Positions 1 through 8,004 of a DNA stretch of 64,000 nucleotides are shown here, one piece after another. Made by a program: the position numbers and the translations under genes. Source of the stretch: CAIUGU01 sp965279735 (lineage in GTDB: Bacteria > Pseudomonadota > Gammaproteobacteria > Steroidobacterales > Steroidobacteraceae); NCBI GenBank assembly GCA_965279735.1, contig OZ257260.1, positions 3,975,058 to 4,039,057 on the forward strand. The letters are read 5' to 3'. The notes below the pieces were generated by a model. That model did not search any database. It was not told where the DNA came from and was given only the letters and a program-made list of their open reading frames with translations. Position 1 is the first letter of the stretch. Each line of letters starts with the position of its first letter.

Positions 1-2
1 GG

Positions 3-632
3 GCACGGCCTACGGTGTATCAGAACGTCGTGGGCAGCATCGACGGCGCCACCGGCAAGGTCACCGTCAATCCGGCCACCATCATGGAGGGCGTGGGCAA
101 GACTGTAACCGCCTGCCCTGGAGCGACAGGCGGCCGCAATTGGCCCGCGGGTGCTTACAGTCCCGACAGCGGCCTCATGTACTTCCCGCTGCGGGATTCC
201 TGTTCGACAGTGACTTCCGTTGCCGAAAAGCCCAGCCAGGATTCACTGTATGCCTTCGCCTCCAAGGCGGCGGCCGTGCCGGGTGATGACGGCAAGATGG
301 GGAATATCCAGGCGATCTCCGTCGCCACGGGCAAGGTCAAATGGAAATTTGACCAGGACGAGGTGCCGTACTCGCTGCTCACGACAGGCGGTGGGCTGCT
401 GTTCGGTGGAGATGAGCACGGCAATTTCCGCGCGTTCGACCAGGACAGTGGCAAGGTGCTCTGGAAGTTGCAATTGAACGGACCTGTCGGTGGATATCCG
501 GTCACTTACAGCGTCGACGGTCGTCAGTATCTCGCGATCAGCACGGGCCTGACGCGTAGAGGCACGCCTGCGGGACCGGTGACCTCCGTCGCGCCGGCCA
601 GTATCCTGTACGTGTTCGCGTTGCCGGAATAA
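3..632 (+). CDS. PQQ-dependent dehydrogenase, C-terminal part (cut by window edge)
   Basis: The open frame enters from the left edge and gives 209 residues, so the N-terminal and catalytic part lies outside the window. The visible part has beta-propeller blades of the quinoprotein type: a Cys-containing GGRNWPAGAYSP segment followed by repeated GKVxWKF / GKVLWKL blade motifs and a YVFALPE terminus. This pattern is typical of the methanol/ethanol dehydrogenase-like PQQ family, which oxidises alcohols or sugars in the periplasm and passes electrons to cytochrome c or ubiquinone. Substrate cannot be judged from the fragment. The next gene starts 68 bases downstream on the same strand. Confidence 0.8.
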   Translation, partial: ARPTVYQNVVGSIDGATGKVTVNPATIMEGVGKTVTACPGATGGRNWPAGAYSPDSGLMYFPLRDSCSTVTSVAEKPSQDSLYAFASKAAAVPGDDGKMGNIQAISVATGKVKWKFDQDEVPYSLLTTGGGLLFGGDEHGNFRAFDQDSGKVLWKLQLNGPVGGYPVTYSVDGRQYLAISTGLTRRGTPAGPVTSVAPASILYVFALPE

Positions 633-700
633 ACAGCATCAGGGCAGCTCCCTGCAACGCAAGGTGCAGGGAGTGACGGTGCTCCAGGGATTCCTCACTG

Positions 701-1657
701 ATGACCACGCTGACCCTTGCAGATATCGAGGCCGCAGCGGAACGCATTCGTCCGTACGTTCATCGCACCCCGGTCCTGACTTCCACGCAGCTGAACGAAC
801 GTTTCGGTACGCAGCTGTTTTTCAAGTGCGAGAACCTGCAGAAGACCGGTTCCTTCAAGGCTCGCGGCGCCCACAACGCCGTGTTCTCCCTGTCGGATGA
901 GGTGGCAGCCAGAGGCGTCGTCACGCATTCCTCGGGCAACCATGCCGCGGCGCTTGCATTGGCTGCGCGACGACGCGGTATTCCCGCGACGGTCGTGATG
1001 CCGTCGAATGCATCGGCCACCAAGAAGGCGGCAGTGGTCGCGTATGGTGCAACGCTGATCGAGTGCGAACCCACGCTCAGCGCACGCGAAGCGACGGCGT
1101 CAAGGATTCTCGCGGAGACCGGCGGCACGCTTGTTCACCCTTACAACGATTTTCGGGTAGTGGCGGGGCAGGGGACGGCCGCTCTCGAATTGCTCGGCGA
1201 GCATCCCGAACTTGAATTGCTGCTGGCGCCCGTCGGGGGTGGCGGGTTGCTCGCAGGTTCTGCAATCGCTGCGAAGACGTTGCACCCTGAAATTCGTGTG
1301 ATCGGCGTCGAACCCGAGATCGCGGATGACACCTACCGTTCATTCCACGGCAATACACGCGTGACGTTGAATTCTTCCACCACCATCGCGGATGGCCTGC
1401 GTGGGTCCATCGGCGAACGCAATCTCGAAATGCTCCGTACCCATGTCGACGACGTAGTCACGGTGAGTGAAGCAGCCATTCTTGAAGCCACGCGTTTTTT
1501 CTGGGAACGCATGAAAATAGTGGTCGAACCGTCGGGTGCGGTACCACTGGCCGGCATCCTGAGCGGCAAGATCGCAGTTGCCGGAAAGCGCGTGGGTGTG
1601 ATCATTTCCGGCGGCAACGTCGATCTCGACGCGTTGCCCTGGATCAAGGCCGGCTGA
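701..1657 (+). CDS. Threonine/serine dehydratase-like PLP enzyme
   Basis: A 318-residue fold-type II PLP enzyme. The cofactor lysine lies in KTGSFKARGA near residue 50, the substrate loop SSGNHAAALA follows near residue 80, and the phosphate-binding GGGGLLAGSA near residue 180. The length matches the short catalytic-only dehydratases (threonine ammonia-lyase without ACT domain, serine racemase, threo-3-hydroxyaspartate ammonia-lyase) rather than IlvA. Such enzymes deaminate hydroxy-amino acids to 2-oxoacids in the cytoplasm. Which substrate is used cannot be told from sequence alone. It is convergent with the META-domain gene, with one base between the two stop codons. Confidence 0.85.
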   Translation: MTTLTLADIEAAAERIRPYVHRTPVLTSTQLNERFGTQLFFKCENLQKTGSFKARGAHNAVFSLSDEVAARGVVTHSSGNHAAALALAARRRGIPATVVMPSNASATKKAAVVAYGATLIECEPTLSAREATASRILAETGGTLVHPYNDFRVVAGQGTAALELLGEHPELELLLAPVGGGGLLAGSAIAAKTLHPEIRVIGVEPEIADDTYRSFHGNTRVTLNSSTTIADGLRGSIGERNLEMLRTHVDDVVTVSEAAILEATRFFWERMKIVVEPSGAVPLAGILSGKIAVAGKRVGVIISGGNVDLDALPWIKAG

Positions 1658-1658
1658 C

Positions 1659-2054
1659 TCAGCCGGTTCCTGTCAGCGGGTCCAGCCGCAGCCGGACATT
1701 GCCGGCGCTGTCCAGCAGCAAGAGCTTTGTGTTTTCTATTTTCCAGGAACGTACTTCCCGCAGGGCGCGCAGGTACCGGTCTTCCTGGTCCATGAGTGCA
1801 GGCACGCACGCCATTCGCGTCGAGGCGAGTTCGCCAAAGCGGATGGAATTGGCCGCGATCTGCACTTCGCCCGAGAAACGGTTGCAACCGCCGCGCCCGG
1901 AAGCACGGTCGGCATCGATGTCCAGCGTCGACTGTGCATTGTCGATGACGCCGCGGCCATCGATGTCTTCTGCAAGCCAGCGGGTGCCTTCGAGGGTGGG
2001 CATGGAAACGCAGCCGGACAAGAGGATGAAAGCGCAGGCTGACGCGTAACGCAT
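1659..2054 (-). CDS. META-domain lipoprotein (HslJ-like)
   Basis: A 131-residue protein with a short hydrophobic leader and a lipobox, LLSGC, at about residue 15, so it is probably a lipidated envelope protein. The rest matches the META/HslJ pattern: LEGTRWLAEDIDG early, then SGRGGCNRFSG, then the TRMACVPALMDQE segment. META-domain proteins are small beta-rich envelope proteins linked to heat-shock or stress phenotypes, with no firm biochemical role. The gene starts 9 bases beyond the stop of phzF on the same strand, so the two are probably co-transcribed. Confidence 0.8.
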   Translation of the reverse strand: MRYASACAFILLSGCVSMPTLEGTRWLAEDIDGRGVIDNAQSTLDIDADRASGRGGCNRFSGEVQIAANSIRFGELASTRMACVPALMDQEDRYLRALREVRSWKIENTKLLLLDSAGNVRLRLDPLTGTG

Positions 2055-2063
2055 TGCATCTCC

Positions 2064-2993
2064 TCAGAGGGGCAGTTCGGCCTCGTACACAATCACGGCA
2101 TCGCCCTGGATGCGGACCGATTGCACCACACGACCGCTGCACGCCACATCGACATCGACGATGCCGGGGCGGCGCATCGATTCTCCCTGGCGCCCGCGGA
2201 AACGGGCGACGCCGTCCGTCGAGGCCAGCAGGCCGTGATTGACGAGATAAGCGCCGAGCATCCCGTGCGCATTGCCACTGACCGGGTCTTCCGGAATACC
2301 GATGGCGGGACAGAACATCCGCGATTCCGTGCCGGCCGCAAATCCTGCTTCCGGAGTATCCGTGAGCGCGAACACGAAGAAGCCCTCTGCGCCCACGTGA
2401 GGGGTCAGGCGCAGCAGATCTTCGAAATCAGGTTTCAGGGAAGTAAGCAGGTCCGGGGAATTGAGGCCGATCAACAGCCGCGTGGTGCGCTTCGCCATGA
2501 TCTGCATAGGGCAGTCTTCGTGCAGCGTCGGACTCGAGATGCCGAGCGCGTTCAGCACGGCTTTCCGGTGCACATCGCTGACCACTGGCCCAAGGGACGG
2601 CGGGCTCTGGGTGATGGCAACCCGGTAATCGCCATCGACCTGGTCCACTTCGATCTCCACGATGCCGATGCCCGTTCGCTGGCGAAGAATCTTCTTCGGC
2701 TTGCCGTGGACTTTCGCCCGCACATACTGCGCGGCGACAGTGACATGACCGACGAAGGAGACTTCATGGCGCGGCGTGAAAAAGCGCACCTGCAGATCGT
2801 GATCGTCCGCCTCCGGCTCCAGCACGAAGGCCGTCTCGGCGACATTGAGTTCTGCCGCGATGGTCTGCATTTCCGTATCCGACAGGCTGTCGGCATCGAG
2901 GACGACGGCGGCAGGGTTACCCCCGAAACGTTGCCGGGTAAAGGCATCGACATGGAACAGCCGGCAGCGGCGCGATGTGGTCATTGAATTCAA
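2064..2993 (-). CDS. PhzF family isomerase/epimerase-like protein
   Basis: A 309-residue protein with the PhzF signature: FHVDAFTRQRFGGNPAAVVL at the start, AETAFVL with the catalytic-type glutamate near residue 52, VSFVGHVTVAA in the first half and EDPVSGNAHGMLGAYL in the second. PhzF in phenazine producers isomerises trans-2,3-dihydro-3-hydroxyanthranilate; most family members lie outside phenazine clusters and have unknown metabolite substrates. No phenazine genes are visible here, so a phenazine role is unlikely. It is upstream of the META lipoprotein gene on the minus strand. Confidence 0.88.
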   Translation of the reverse strand: MNSMTTSRRCRLFHVDAFTRQRFGGNPAAVVLDADSLSDTEMQTIAAELNVAETAFVLEPEADDHDLQVRFFTPRHEVSFVGHVTVAAQYVRAKVHGKPKKILRQRTGIGIVEIEVDQVDGDYRVAITQSPPSLGPVVSDVHRKAVLNALGISSPTLHEDCPMQIMAKRTTRLLIGLNSPDLLTSLKPDFEDLLRLTPHVGAEGFFVFALTDTPEAGFAAGTESRMFCPAIGIPEDPVSGNAHGMLGAYLVNHGLLASTDGVARFRGRQGESMRRPGIVDVDVACSGRVVQSVRIQGDAVIVYEAELPL

Positions 2994-3098
2994 TCTCCCT
3001 TCGCGCCGGATTTATCGTGCATCGCCGGTCGCTGTAAACAATGCAGGGTGCCGTTATCGCCGAAGGCGGGGGCGGACGTCAATCGACAGTCAGAAGAG

Positions 3099-3308
3099 GA
3101 GAAGGCTGACTATGTCAGCAAGTAGGCCTGCCGGCAGGTAGGTCACGGACGTGACAGGTAGGCCTGCCGGCAAGTCAGAGTCCGGGCGACGAAGCGGCCT
3201 GATGTTTCTGCTTGTCTATATCTCTCCTGATTCTGGCCTGTCGCTAGACCTACTTGGCGAAAGCCCTACCTGCCGTCAGGCCTACTTGCCGACGTAGTCG
3301 GCCTTCTC
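3099..3308. repeat. MITE-like palindromic element with 44-bp inverted ends
   Basis: Bases 3099-3142 and 3265-3308 are inverted copies of each other over 44 bp with four mismatches by my alignment. Both arms begin GAGAAGG and contain the core CCTGCCGGCAGG or a one-base variant. The interior holds more partial copies near 3155-3175 and 3247-3258, and a smaller palindrome, GTCAC-ggac-GTGAC, at 3142-3155. There is no coding capacity. The right end stops about 20 bases before the -10 candidate of the thiamine operon. It looks like a non-autonomous mobile or REP-type element; no target-site duplication was confirmed. Confidence 0.7.
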
Positions 3309-3327
3309 TTAACCGCTCGTTGCGCTC

Positions 3328-3333
3328 TATACT
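3328..3333 (+). promoter_or_regulatory. Candidate -10 box of the thiamine operon
   Basis: TATACT lies 7-10 bases before the expected start of the TPP aptamer. The -35 region at about 3305-3310 is poor and falls at the right end of the palindromic element. This is a positional inference. Confidence 0.4.
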
Positions 3334-3340
3334 CCGCCCT

Positions 3341-3436
3341 GCCTTGGGGTGGTCCTCGAAGGACCTGAGATGCCGGTGTCATGCAGACCGGTGAACCCGT
3401 TGAACCTGATCCGGTTAGTACCGGCGTAGGGAGCAG
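3341..3436 (+). promoter_or_regulatory. TPP riboswitch (THI element)
   Basis: The conserved TPP aptamer blocks are present in order. There is a 5' GGGGTG with a small variable hairpin (GGTCC/GGACC), then CTGAGA at 3365-3370, then from 3395 to 3432 ACCC, GAACCTGATC, GTTAGTACCGGCG and TAGGGA. The aptamer lies about 75 bases before the TonB receptor start, whose GGAGG ribosome site is at 3501-3505. In Gram-negative bacteria TPP riboswitches usually hide the ribosome site when thiamine diphosphate is abundant. No U-tract terminator is visible here, so translational control is more likely. Confidence 0.95.
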
Positions 3437-3512
3437 GTATGCCTTTCGGCCATCGTCCGTCGTCGAGCTGCTCATCCTTAGCCGGTGCCCGGGTCCTTAT
3501 GGAGGATCTGGA

Positions 3513-5657
3513 ATGCGCTTGATGGTCCGGGAATTTCCGCTGCGTGCCCTGGCATTGCTGCCTTTTACGTTTGTCGCCACGCAGGCCGTACAAGCCGCTG
3601 AGCGCGGTGTGCAGCTGGATGAAGTGATCGTGACGGCGACGTTGCGCCCACAGGTGCTGACGCAAGTGCCTGCCAGCGTCACCGTCCTGGACCAGCAGAC
3701 ACTCGCAGACGCCGGGCAACAGCATTTCCAGGATGTTCTCGCGCTGGTGCCCAATCTCAACTGGGCAGGCGGGACCTCGCGGCCGCGCTATTTCCAGATT
3801 CGCGGCGTGGGCGAGCGCGAACAATACGAGGGAGCGCCGAATCCTTCGGTGGGCTTTCTCATCGATGACATCGACTTCAGCGGTCTCGGCATGCCTGCGA
3901 CGCTGTTCGACGTGGCGAGGATTGAAGTGCTGCGCGGCCCCCAGGGCACCCGCTACGGTGCCAACGCGCTCGCCGGGTTGATCGCGGTCCACAGCAATGA
4001 ACCGGGACAGGCTCCCGACTATTCCGTCGAAGGCACCTTCGCAGACTACGGGACGGGTTCACTCGGAATCGCAGCCACCGGGCCCGTGACCAGCCTCGAT
4101 TCAAGCTGGCGCCTGGCCGTGCAGAAATATCGCAGCGACGGTTTCACGCAGAACGGGTATCTCGACCGGAACACCAATGCGCGGGATGAGCTGACCGGTC
4201 GCTTCAAGTGGCATTGGCAGGCAGGTGCGGATACCGAGCTCGACCTGACCGTGCTGCACGCAGACCTCGACAACGGTTATGACGCGTGGACGCTCGACAA
4301 TTCGCGAACCACGCTTTCCGATCGCCCCGGTGAGGATTCGCAGCGAGCGACCGGAGCATCAGTGCGTCTCAGGTCGGCGTTGGGTGCGTATGACCTGACG
4401 GCAATCGCTTCCTATGCCGACTCGAAGAGCGTCAACAGCTACGACGCGGATTGGGGCAACGCAGTGAGCTGGGCGCCCTACATCTATGACTACTTCGGCA
4501 GTTCATTCCGGGACCGAAAAACGGCCAATCTCGAATTGCGCCTCGCATCGTCCGCTGCCAGCGCGCCTGGAGATATCGCGTGGCTTGGTGGTGTGTATGT
4601 GCTCGACATGCATGAAGCCGGGCGCGATCTCCTGGTGGGCGAGTATGCCGATCCATCCGATCCAACCTATGACGGCGTGTCGGACGATGCACTCGCGAAC
4701 CGCTACACCGCCACGAATATCGCGGCGTTCGGCCAGCTTGACGGTGTGTTGAGTGATCGCTGGCGCTGGTCCGCGGGACTGCGTATCGAGCAGCGCAGTG
4801 CGCACTATCGTGACAATGGGATCTGGGACGGAACGGCCCAGCAGACTGATCTCGATGACCGCAACCGCATGGTCGGCGGCCAGTTCTCACTGAGTTTTGA
4901 TGTATCTGCGTCGACGAGTACGTATGTATCCCTGTCGCGTGGCTACAAGGCAGGTGGATTCAACCTGGGCGGCGTGCCTGAGGGAGGGCGCTACTTCGAT
5001 CCCGAGTATCTGTGGAATCTGGAGACCGGCCTCAAGACCAGCATCCTGGATGGCCGCGGCTATGTGGACGCTGCGCTTTTCTACGAAGCGCGGCGCAACC
5101 TGCAGGTGCGGACGGGCAAGCAGCTCGACCCCGCAAATCCCGGCACGTACGTGTTCATCACCGGCAATCTGGATCGTGGCTACAACGCAGGGTTTGAAGG
5201 CACGCTGCGCTATTTCCTGACACCCGCCATCGAGATCGGCGGTTCGATAGGACTCCTGCGTACGGAGGCCAGCGGAGGCGTGGATGAGGCAGGGTTGCCT
5301 GTTCCTGCACGTGAACAGGCTCACGCGCCTGAGTACGAACTGGGCGCCTATGGCACGTGGCGGCATGCCAGCGGCTTCATGGTCCGCGCGGATTTCAATG
5401 CGAAGGACAACTTCTATTTCGATGTTCCCACCGACCACAATATGCAGTCGCACGCCTACTCGACTGCCAATCTGAAGGTGGGCTACGAGCAACCGGGCTG
5501 GAATGCCTATCTCTGGGTCAGGAACCTGTTCGATGCGGACTACGCGGTACGGGGTTTCTACTTCTACAACGAGCCGCCTTTCTACGACAAGAAGCTCTAC
5601 CTGCAGCCCGGTGACCCGCGTCAGGTGGGCGTCACCTTCAACTGGAATTTTCTCTAG
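3513..5657 (+). CDS. TonB-dependent outer-membrane receptor, thiamine-regulated (Omr1-like)
   Basis: A 714-residue TonB-dependent receptor. The ATG at 3513 follows GGAGG with good spacing; a longer open frame from 3381 would start inside the riboswitch and is rejected. A signal peptide is followed by a TonB box-like LDEVIVTA, the plug domain (VLRGPQGTRYGANALAG near residue 150) and a 22-strand-type barrel ending in an aromatic residue block, FNWNFL. Riboswitch control and the downstream PnuT-like and kinase genes indicate uptake of thiamine or a phosphorylated precursor. TPP-regulated receptors of this kind have been predicted in Gammaproteobacteria by comparative genomics; the ligand itself is inferred. 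Confidence 0.9.
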   Translation: MRLMVREFPLRALALLPFTFVATQAVQAAERGVQLDEVIVTATLRPQVLTQVPASVTVLDQQTLADAGQQHFQDVLALVPNLNWAGGTSRPRYFQIRGVGEREQYEGAPNPSVGFLIDDIDFSGLGMPATLFDVARIEVLRGPQGTRYGANALAGLIAVHSNEPGQAPDYSVEGTFADYGTGSLGIAATGPVTSLDSSWRLAVQKYRSDGFTQNGYLDRNTNARDELTGRFKWHWQAGADTELDLTVLHADLDNGYDAWTLDNSRTTLSDRPGEDSQRATGASVRLRSALGAYDLTAIASYADSKSVNSYDADWGNAVSWAPYIYDYFGSSFRDRKTANLELRLASSAASAPGDIAWLGGVYVLDMHEAGRDLLVGEYADPSDPTYDGVSDDALANRYTATNIAAFGQLDGVLSDRWRWSAGLRIEQRSAHYRDNGIWDGTAQQTDLDDRNRMVGGQFSLSFDVSASTSTYVSLSRGYKAGGFNLGGVPEGGRYFDPEYLWNLETGLKTSILDGRGYVDAALFYEARRNLQVRTGKQLDPANPGTYVFITGNLDRGYNAGFEGTLRYFLTPAIEIGGSIGLLRTEASGGVDEAGLPVPAREQAHAPEYELGAYGTWRHASGFMVRADFNAKDNFYFDVPTDHNMQSHAYSTANLKVGYEQPGWNAYLWVRNLFDADYAVRGFYFYNEPPFYDKKLYLQPGDPRQVGVTFNWNFL

Positions 5658-5669
5658 CCCGGAGTTCCC

Positions 5670-5912
5670 ATGCATACCGCAATCGAAATCAGCCTGTATC
5701 CGCTTGAGTCCGAGTTCATTCCACCGATCCAGGATTTCATCGACCGGCTCAATACCTATCCGGAAATCCGCATCACGACCAATGCGATGAGCACCCAGAT
5801 CGCGGGCGAGCATGCGCGACTGTTTGAAATCCTGGGCAAGGAAACAGCCGCCAGCTTCCGCCAGGCGGGGCGAAAAGTCTTCGTGATGAAGATCCTCGGC
5901 GGCGAAGCGTAA
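5670..5912 (+). CDS. YkoF-like thiamine-binding protein
   Basis: An 80-residue protein of the thiamine-binding / MTH1187-YkoF family. The first strand reads AIEISLYPL, followed by PPIQDFIDRLN, a TTNAMSTQIAGE stretch and a final KVFVMKILGG strand, as in single-domain family members that assemble a ferredoxin-like sheet. Bacillus YkoF binds thiamine and hydroxymethylpyrimidine. No signal peptide is visible, so it is cytoplasmic. It starts 12 bases after the receptor stop, in a TPP-riboswitch operon, which supports a thiamine or HMP ligand. Its role there (carrier, sensor or buffer) is not known. Confidence 0.8.
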   Translation: MHTAIEISLYPLESEFIPPIQDFIDRLNTYPEIRITTNAMSTQIAGEHARLFEILGKETAASFRQAGRKVFVMKILGGEA

Positions 5913-5940
5913 TGCAGGCACTGCGGCGTCTATAGCGCTC

Positions 5941-6549
5941 ATGCCGTCCTGGCTGCAACAACTGTTTGGCACATCGCCTGCGGAGGCGGTGGCCGTGCTG
6001 CTTGCGCTTGCGTACCTCGTCCTCGCCGTGCGACGGAGTCTGTGGTGCTGGCCGTGTGCCTTTGTCAGCACCGCGATCTACTTCGTGCTGTTCGCCCGTG
6101 CGGGCTTGTACATGCAGACGCTGTTGCAGCTGTTCTATATGGCGATGGCTGTTTATGGCTGGCGCGAGTGGCGGCGCGGACAGACTGATGCAGGGCAGTT
6201 GGACATCGCCAGCTGGCCTGCACGCTGGCATCTCATCAGTGCTATCGGGGTAATTGCAGCAAGCCTGCTGAACGGCTGGCTTCTCACGCGTTACAGCACT
6301 GCCGAGTCACCGTATCTCGATTCCTTCGTCACTTGGGGCAGTGTGCTCACTACCTGGATGGTTGCGCGCCGCGTGATCGAGAACTGGCTGTACTGGATCG
6401 TCGTCGATGCGGTGGCTGCGTGGCTGTATTTCACGCAAGGACTGAATGCAACGGGGCTGCTGTTCATCGCCTACATCGGCATCGTCATTCACGGCTACAT
6501 CGTCTGGTTGCGCGAGCAACGGTTGCAGGCCGGCAACGGGGTCGCGTGA
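5941..6549 (+). CDS. pnuT: PnuC-family transporter, probable thiamine transporter PnuT
   Basis: A 202-residue inner-membrane protein with about seven hydrophobic segments and the PnuC family pattern: LVLAVRRSLWCWPCAFVST near residue 30, then a YMAMAVYGWREWRRG motif near residue 65, and a late WIVVDAVAAWLYFTQGL. PnuC proteins carry vitamins by facilitated diffusion and rely on later phosphorylation for trapping. The TPP riboswitch upstream and the kinase downstream argue for thiamine (PnuT) and not nicotinamide riboside. The stop overlaps the ATG of the kinase by one base. Confidence 0.88.
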   Translation: MPSWLQQLFGTSPAEAVAVLLALAYLVLAVRRSLWCWPCAFVSTAIYFVLFARAGLYMQTLLQLFYMAMAVYGWREWRRGQTDAGQLDIASWPARWHLISAIGVIAASLLNGWLLTRYSTAESPYLDSFVTWGSVLTTWMVARRVIENWLYWIVVDAVAAWLYFTQGLNATGLLFIAYIGIVIHGYIVWLREQRLQAGNGVA

Positions 6550-7364
6550 TGGAGCCCGGTTCGCAGCCCGTTCCTGCGGTGGCAGCCATTGCGGCCCGCG
6601 TCCTCGGTCTGCCCGTTACTGCCATCGAGCGGACGATGAGGATCAAGGGCGGCCTCACGAACGAAAGCTGGCTTGTGGTCGCAGAGGGCCAGCAGATCGT
6701 CATCCGTATCAGTACGGGTGATGAGCAGGCACTGCAGATCAACCGGGTGAGTGAGAGCCGTGTGCTGGCCGCAGTCGAGCATGCGGGCATCGGCGCGGAA
6801 ATCCTGCTTTGCAGCCCTGAAGAGCGACTGCTCGTGACGCGGTATATCCCGGGCAGGATATGGACGCAGGAAGAGGCGGCGCATCCCGACAATATTCGCA
6901 GGGTGGCGATTCTGCTCAAGCGGCTGCACTCGATGGAGCCTCCACAGGGAGTCGCCAGAACCGATCTGCCAGGCATTCTGGAGGGTTACTGGCGCACGCT
7001 CGAAGAACGGAATCATGCCGATCCTGAGGGAGGCTGGAATCGTGATGAGCTGAGGGAAGTGGCTCGCGCGTTTTCCGATGGAGCGGTGCATTGTTTGTGT
7101 CACAACGACGTTCACCATCTCAATCTCGTCGATGCCGGCCGGCTGTGGCTGCTCGACTGGGAATATGCGGGCATAGGCGATCCCTGCTTTGATCTGGCGT
7201 CAGTCTGCTGCTACCACCACTACGGGAAGGAGCAGCGCAGGCAGCTTCTGCTCGACTACTCCGGCCACGATGATTGCGCTGCCTATGCTCGACTCGAACT
7301 TGCCTGCTGGCTGTTCGACTACATCCGGCAGTTGTGGCTGGTCGTGCGGGCTGACAAGCCGTGA
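6549..7364 (+). CDS. Phosphotransferase of APH/choline kinase fold, probable thiamine kinase
   Basis: A 271-residue protein with the aminoglycoside-phosphotransferase/choline-kinase fold. A glycine-containing loop, KGGLTNESW, is near residue 35. The catalytic loop is CHNDVHHLNLV near residue 182, and the Mg-binding LLDWEYAGIGDPCFDLA is near residue 200. I chose the ATG at 6549, which forms a TGATG overlap with pnuT; a longer upstream frame runs antisense-free but lies inside pnuT. In context it would phosphorylate imported thiamine to thiamine monophosphate, trapping it. It resembles YcfN/ThiK-type kinases and is not ThiN. Confidence 0.82.
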   Translation: MEPGSQPVPAVAAIAARVLGLPVTAIERTMRIKGGLTNESWLVVAEGQQIVIRISTGDEQALQINRVSESRVLAAVEHAGIGAEILLCSPEERLLVTRYIPGRIWTQEEAAHPDNIRRVAILLKRLHSMEPPQGVARTDLPGILEGYWRTLEERNHADPEGGWNRDELREVARAFSDGAVHCLCHNDVHHLNLVDAGRLWLLDWEYAGIGDPCFDLASVCCYHHYGKEQRRQLLLDYSGHDDCAAYARLELACWLFDYIRQLWLVVRADKP

Positions 7365-7392
7365 GCCTGCAGCCAAAGCCGGGCAGCAATTG

Positions 7393-7557
7393 CCCTCACC
7401 CGCACTCCCCGACCTCGGCCCTCACCCGCATTTCATGCGACCTCTCCCAAGGGGAGAGGTAAAGGTCCAGCGCGAACCCCTCTCCCAAAGGGAGAGGTAA
7501 GCACCATCCTGGTCGAACCCCTCTCCTGTGGGAGAGGGAGACGGAGTGGGTGAGGGG
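7393..7557. repeat. Intergenic inverted-repeat element (CCTCTCCC / GGGAGAGG type)
   Basis: Three consecutive hairpins of CCTCTCCC with GGGAGAGG (about 7441-7459, 7479-7497 and 7519-7538) lie between an outer inverted pair: CCCTCACCC...CTCC at 7393-7408 and its complement near 7544-7557. This kind of palindromic intergenic filler is widespread in proteobacterial genomes. It sits just after the thiamine operon and could stabilise or end that transcript. Confidence 0.8.
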
Positions 7558-7601
7558 CTTCTGCTAGACTCGCGCGCCACGGCTAACGCGAGGATTCGGG
7601 C

Positions 7602-7919
7602 ATGGGTTTACTGAGAGTGATTGACCGGGACGGCATCGAGCACCAGGTGCAGGGCGCCTACGGCCAGAAGATCATGGAGATCCTGCGCGAGCTCGATTAC
7701 GGCGTGACCGCGATCTGCGGTGGCTTGTGTGCCTGCGCCACCTGCCATGTCCACGTCGATGGCGAGTGGTGGGACAAGCTGCCGCCGCGCCAGTCCGATG
7801 AAACCGATCTCGTCAGCGGCACGGAAGAATATGTGGCCGGCGCATCACGCCTTTCCTGCCAGGTCGATTTCACCGCGGCGCTGGACGGCATCCGCGTGAA
7901 GATCGTTTCCGAAGAATAA
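7602..7919 (+). CDS. 2Fe-2S ferredoxin (adrenodoxin/Isc-type)
   Basis: A 105-residue plant/vertebrate-fold ferredoxin. Cluster cysteines fall in CGGLCACATC near residues 40-49 (C-x4-5-C-x2-C) with the fourth in RLSCQVDF near residue 85. The length and HVHVDGEWW segment fit adrenodoxin/putidaredoxin-like proteins that feed electrons to cytochrome P450s or monooxygenases, or act in iron-sulfur assembly. No isc genes, P450 or ferredoxin reductase lie next to it, so its partner is unknown. It is a single gene, convergent with gpmA. Confidence 0.9.
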   Translation: MGLLRVIDRDGIEHQVQGAYGQKIMEILRELDYGVTAICGGLCACATCHVHVDGEWWDKLPPRQSDETDLVSGTEEYVAGASRLSCQVDFTAALDGIRVKIVSEE

Positions 7920-7927
7920 GTAAGGCT

Positions 7928-7956
7928 TTGGCTGGTTGGGCTTTAGGCCCAGCCAA
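7928..7956. terminator. Hairpin between convergent ferredoxin and gpmA genes
   Basis: TTGGCTGG at about 7928-7935 pairs with CCAGCCAA at 7949-7956 around a GC-rich loop. It lies just after the ferredoxin stop and before the gpmA stop. There is no clear U tract, so termination is only suggested by position. Confidence 0.4.
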
Positions 7957-7963
7957 GAATCTG

Positions 7964-8004
7964 AAAGCCCAAAGCCCAAAGCCCAAAGCCCAAAGCCCAA
8001 AGCC
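7964..8004. repeat. Heptamer tandem repeat (AAAGCCC)
   Basis: AAAGCCC is repeated almost six times head to tail without mismatch from 7964 to 8004 and touches the stop codon of gpmA. It is a short microsatellite-like tract likely to vary in copy number by slippage. It is outside coding sequence apart from the first base of the stop codon. Confidence 0.9.

Noticed and set aside
2064..2993. Phenazine biosynthesis
   Set aside because: PhzF homologues are common outside phenazine clusters, and no other phz gene is here.
3381..3512. An upstream ATG extending the TonB receptor by 44 codons
   Set aside because: It lies inside the TPP aptamer and would add no signal peptide; the ATG at 3513 has GGAGG and begins a signal.
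4887..6071. A long minus-strand open frame opposite the TonB receptor end and the YkoF-like gene
   Set aside because: Its sequence has no recognisable motif and it crosses three well-supported plus-strand genes.
7964..8004. CRISPR array
   Set aside because: Units are seven bases and contiguous, with no spacers.
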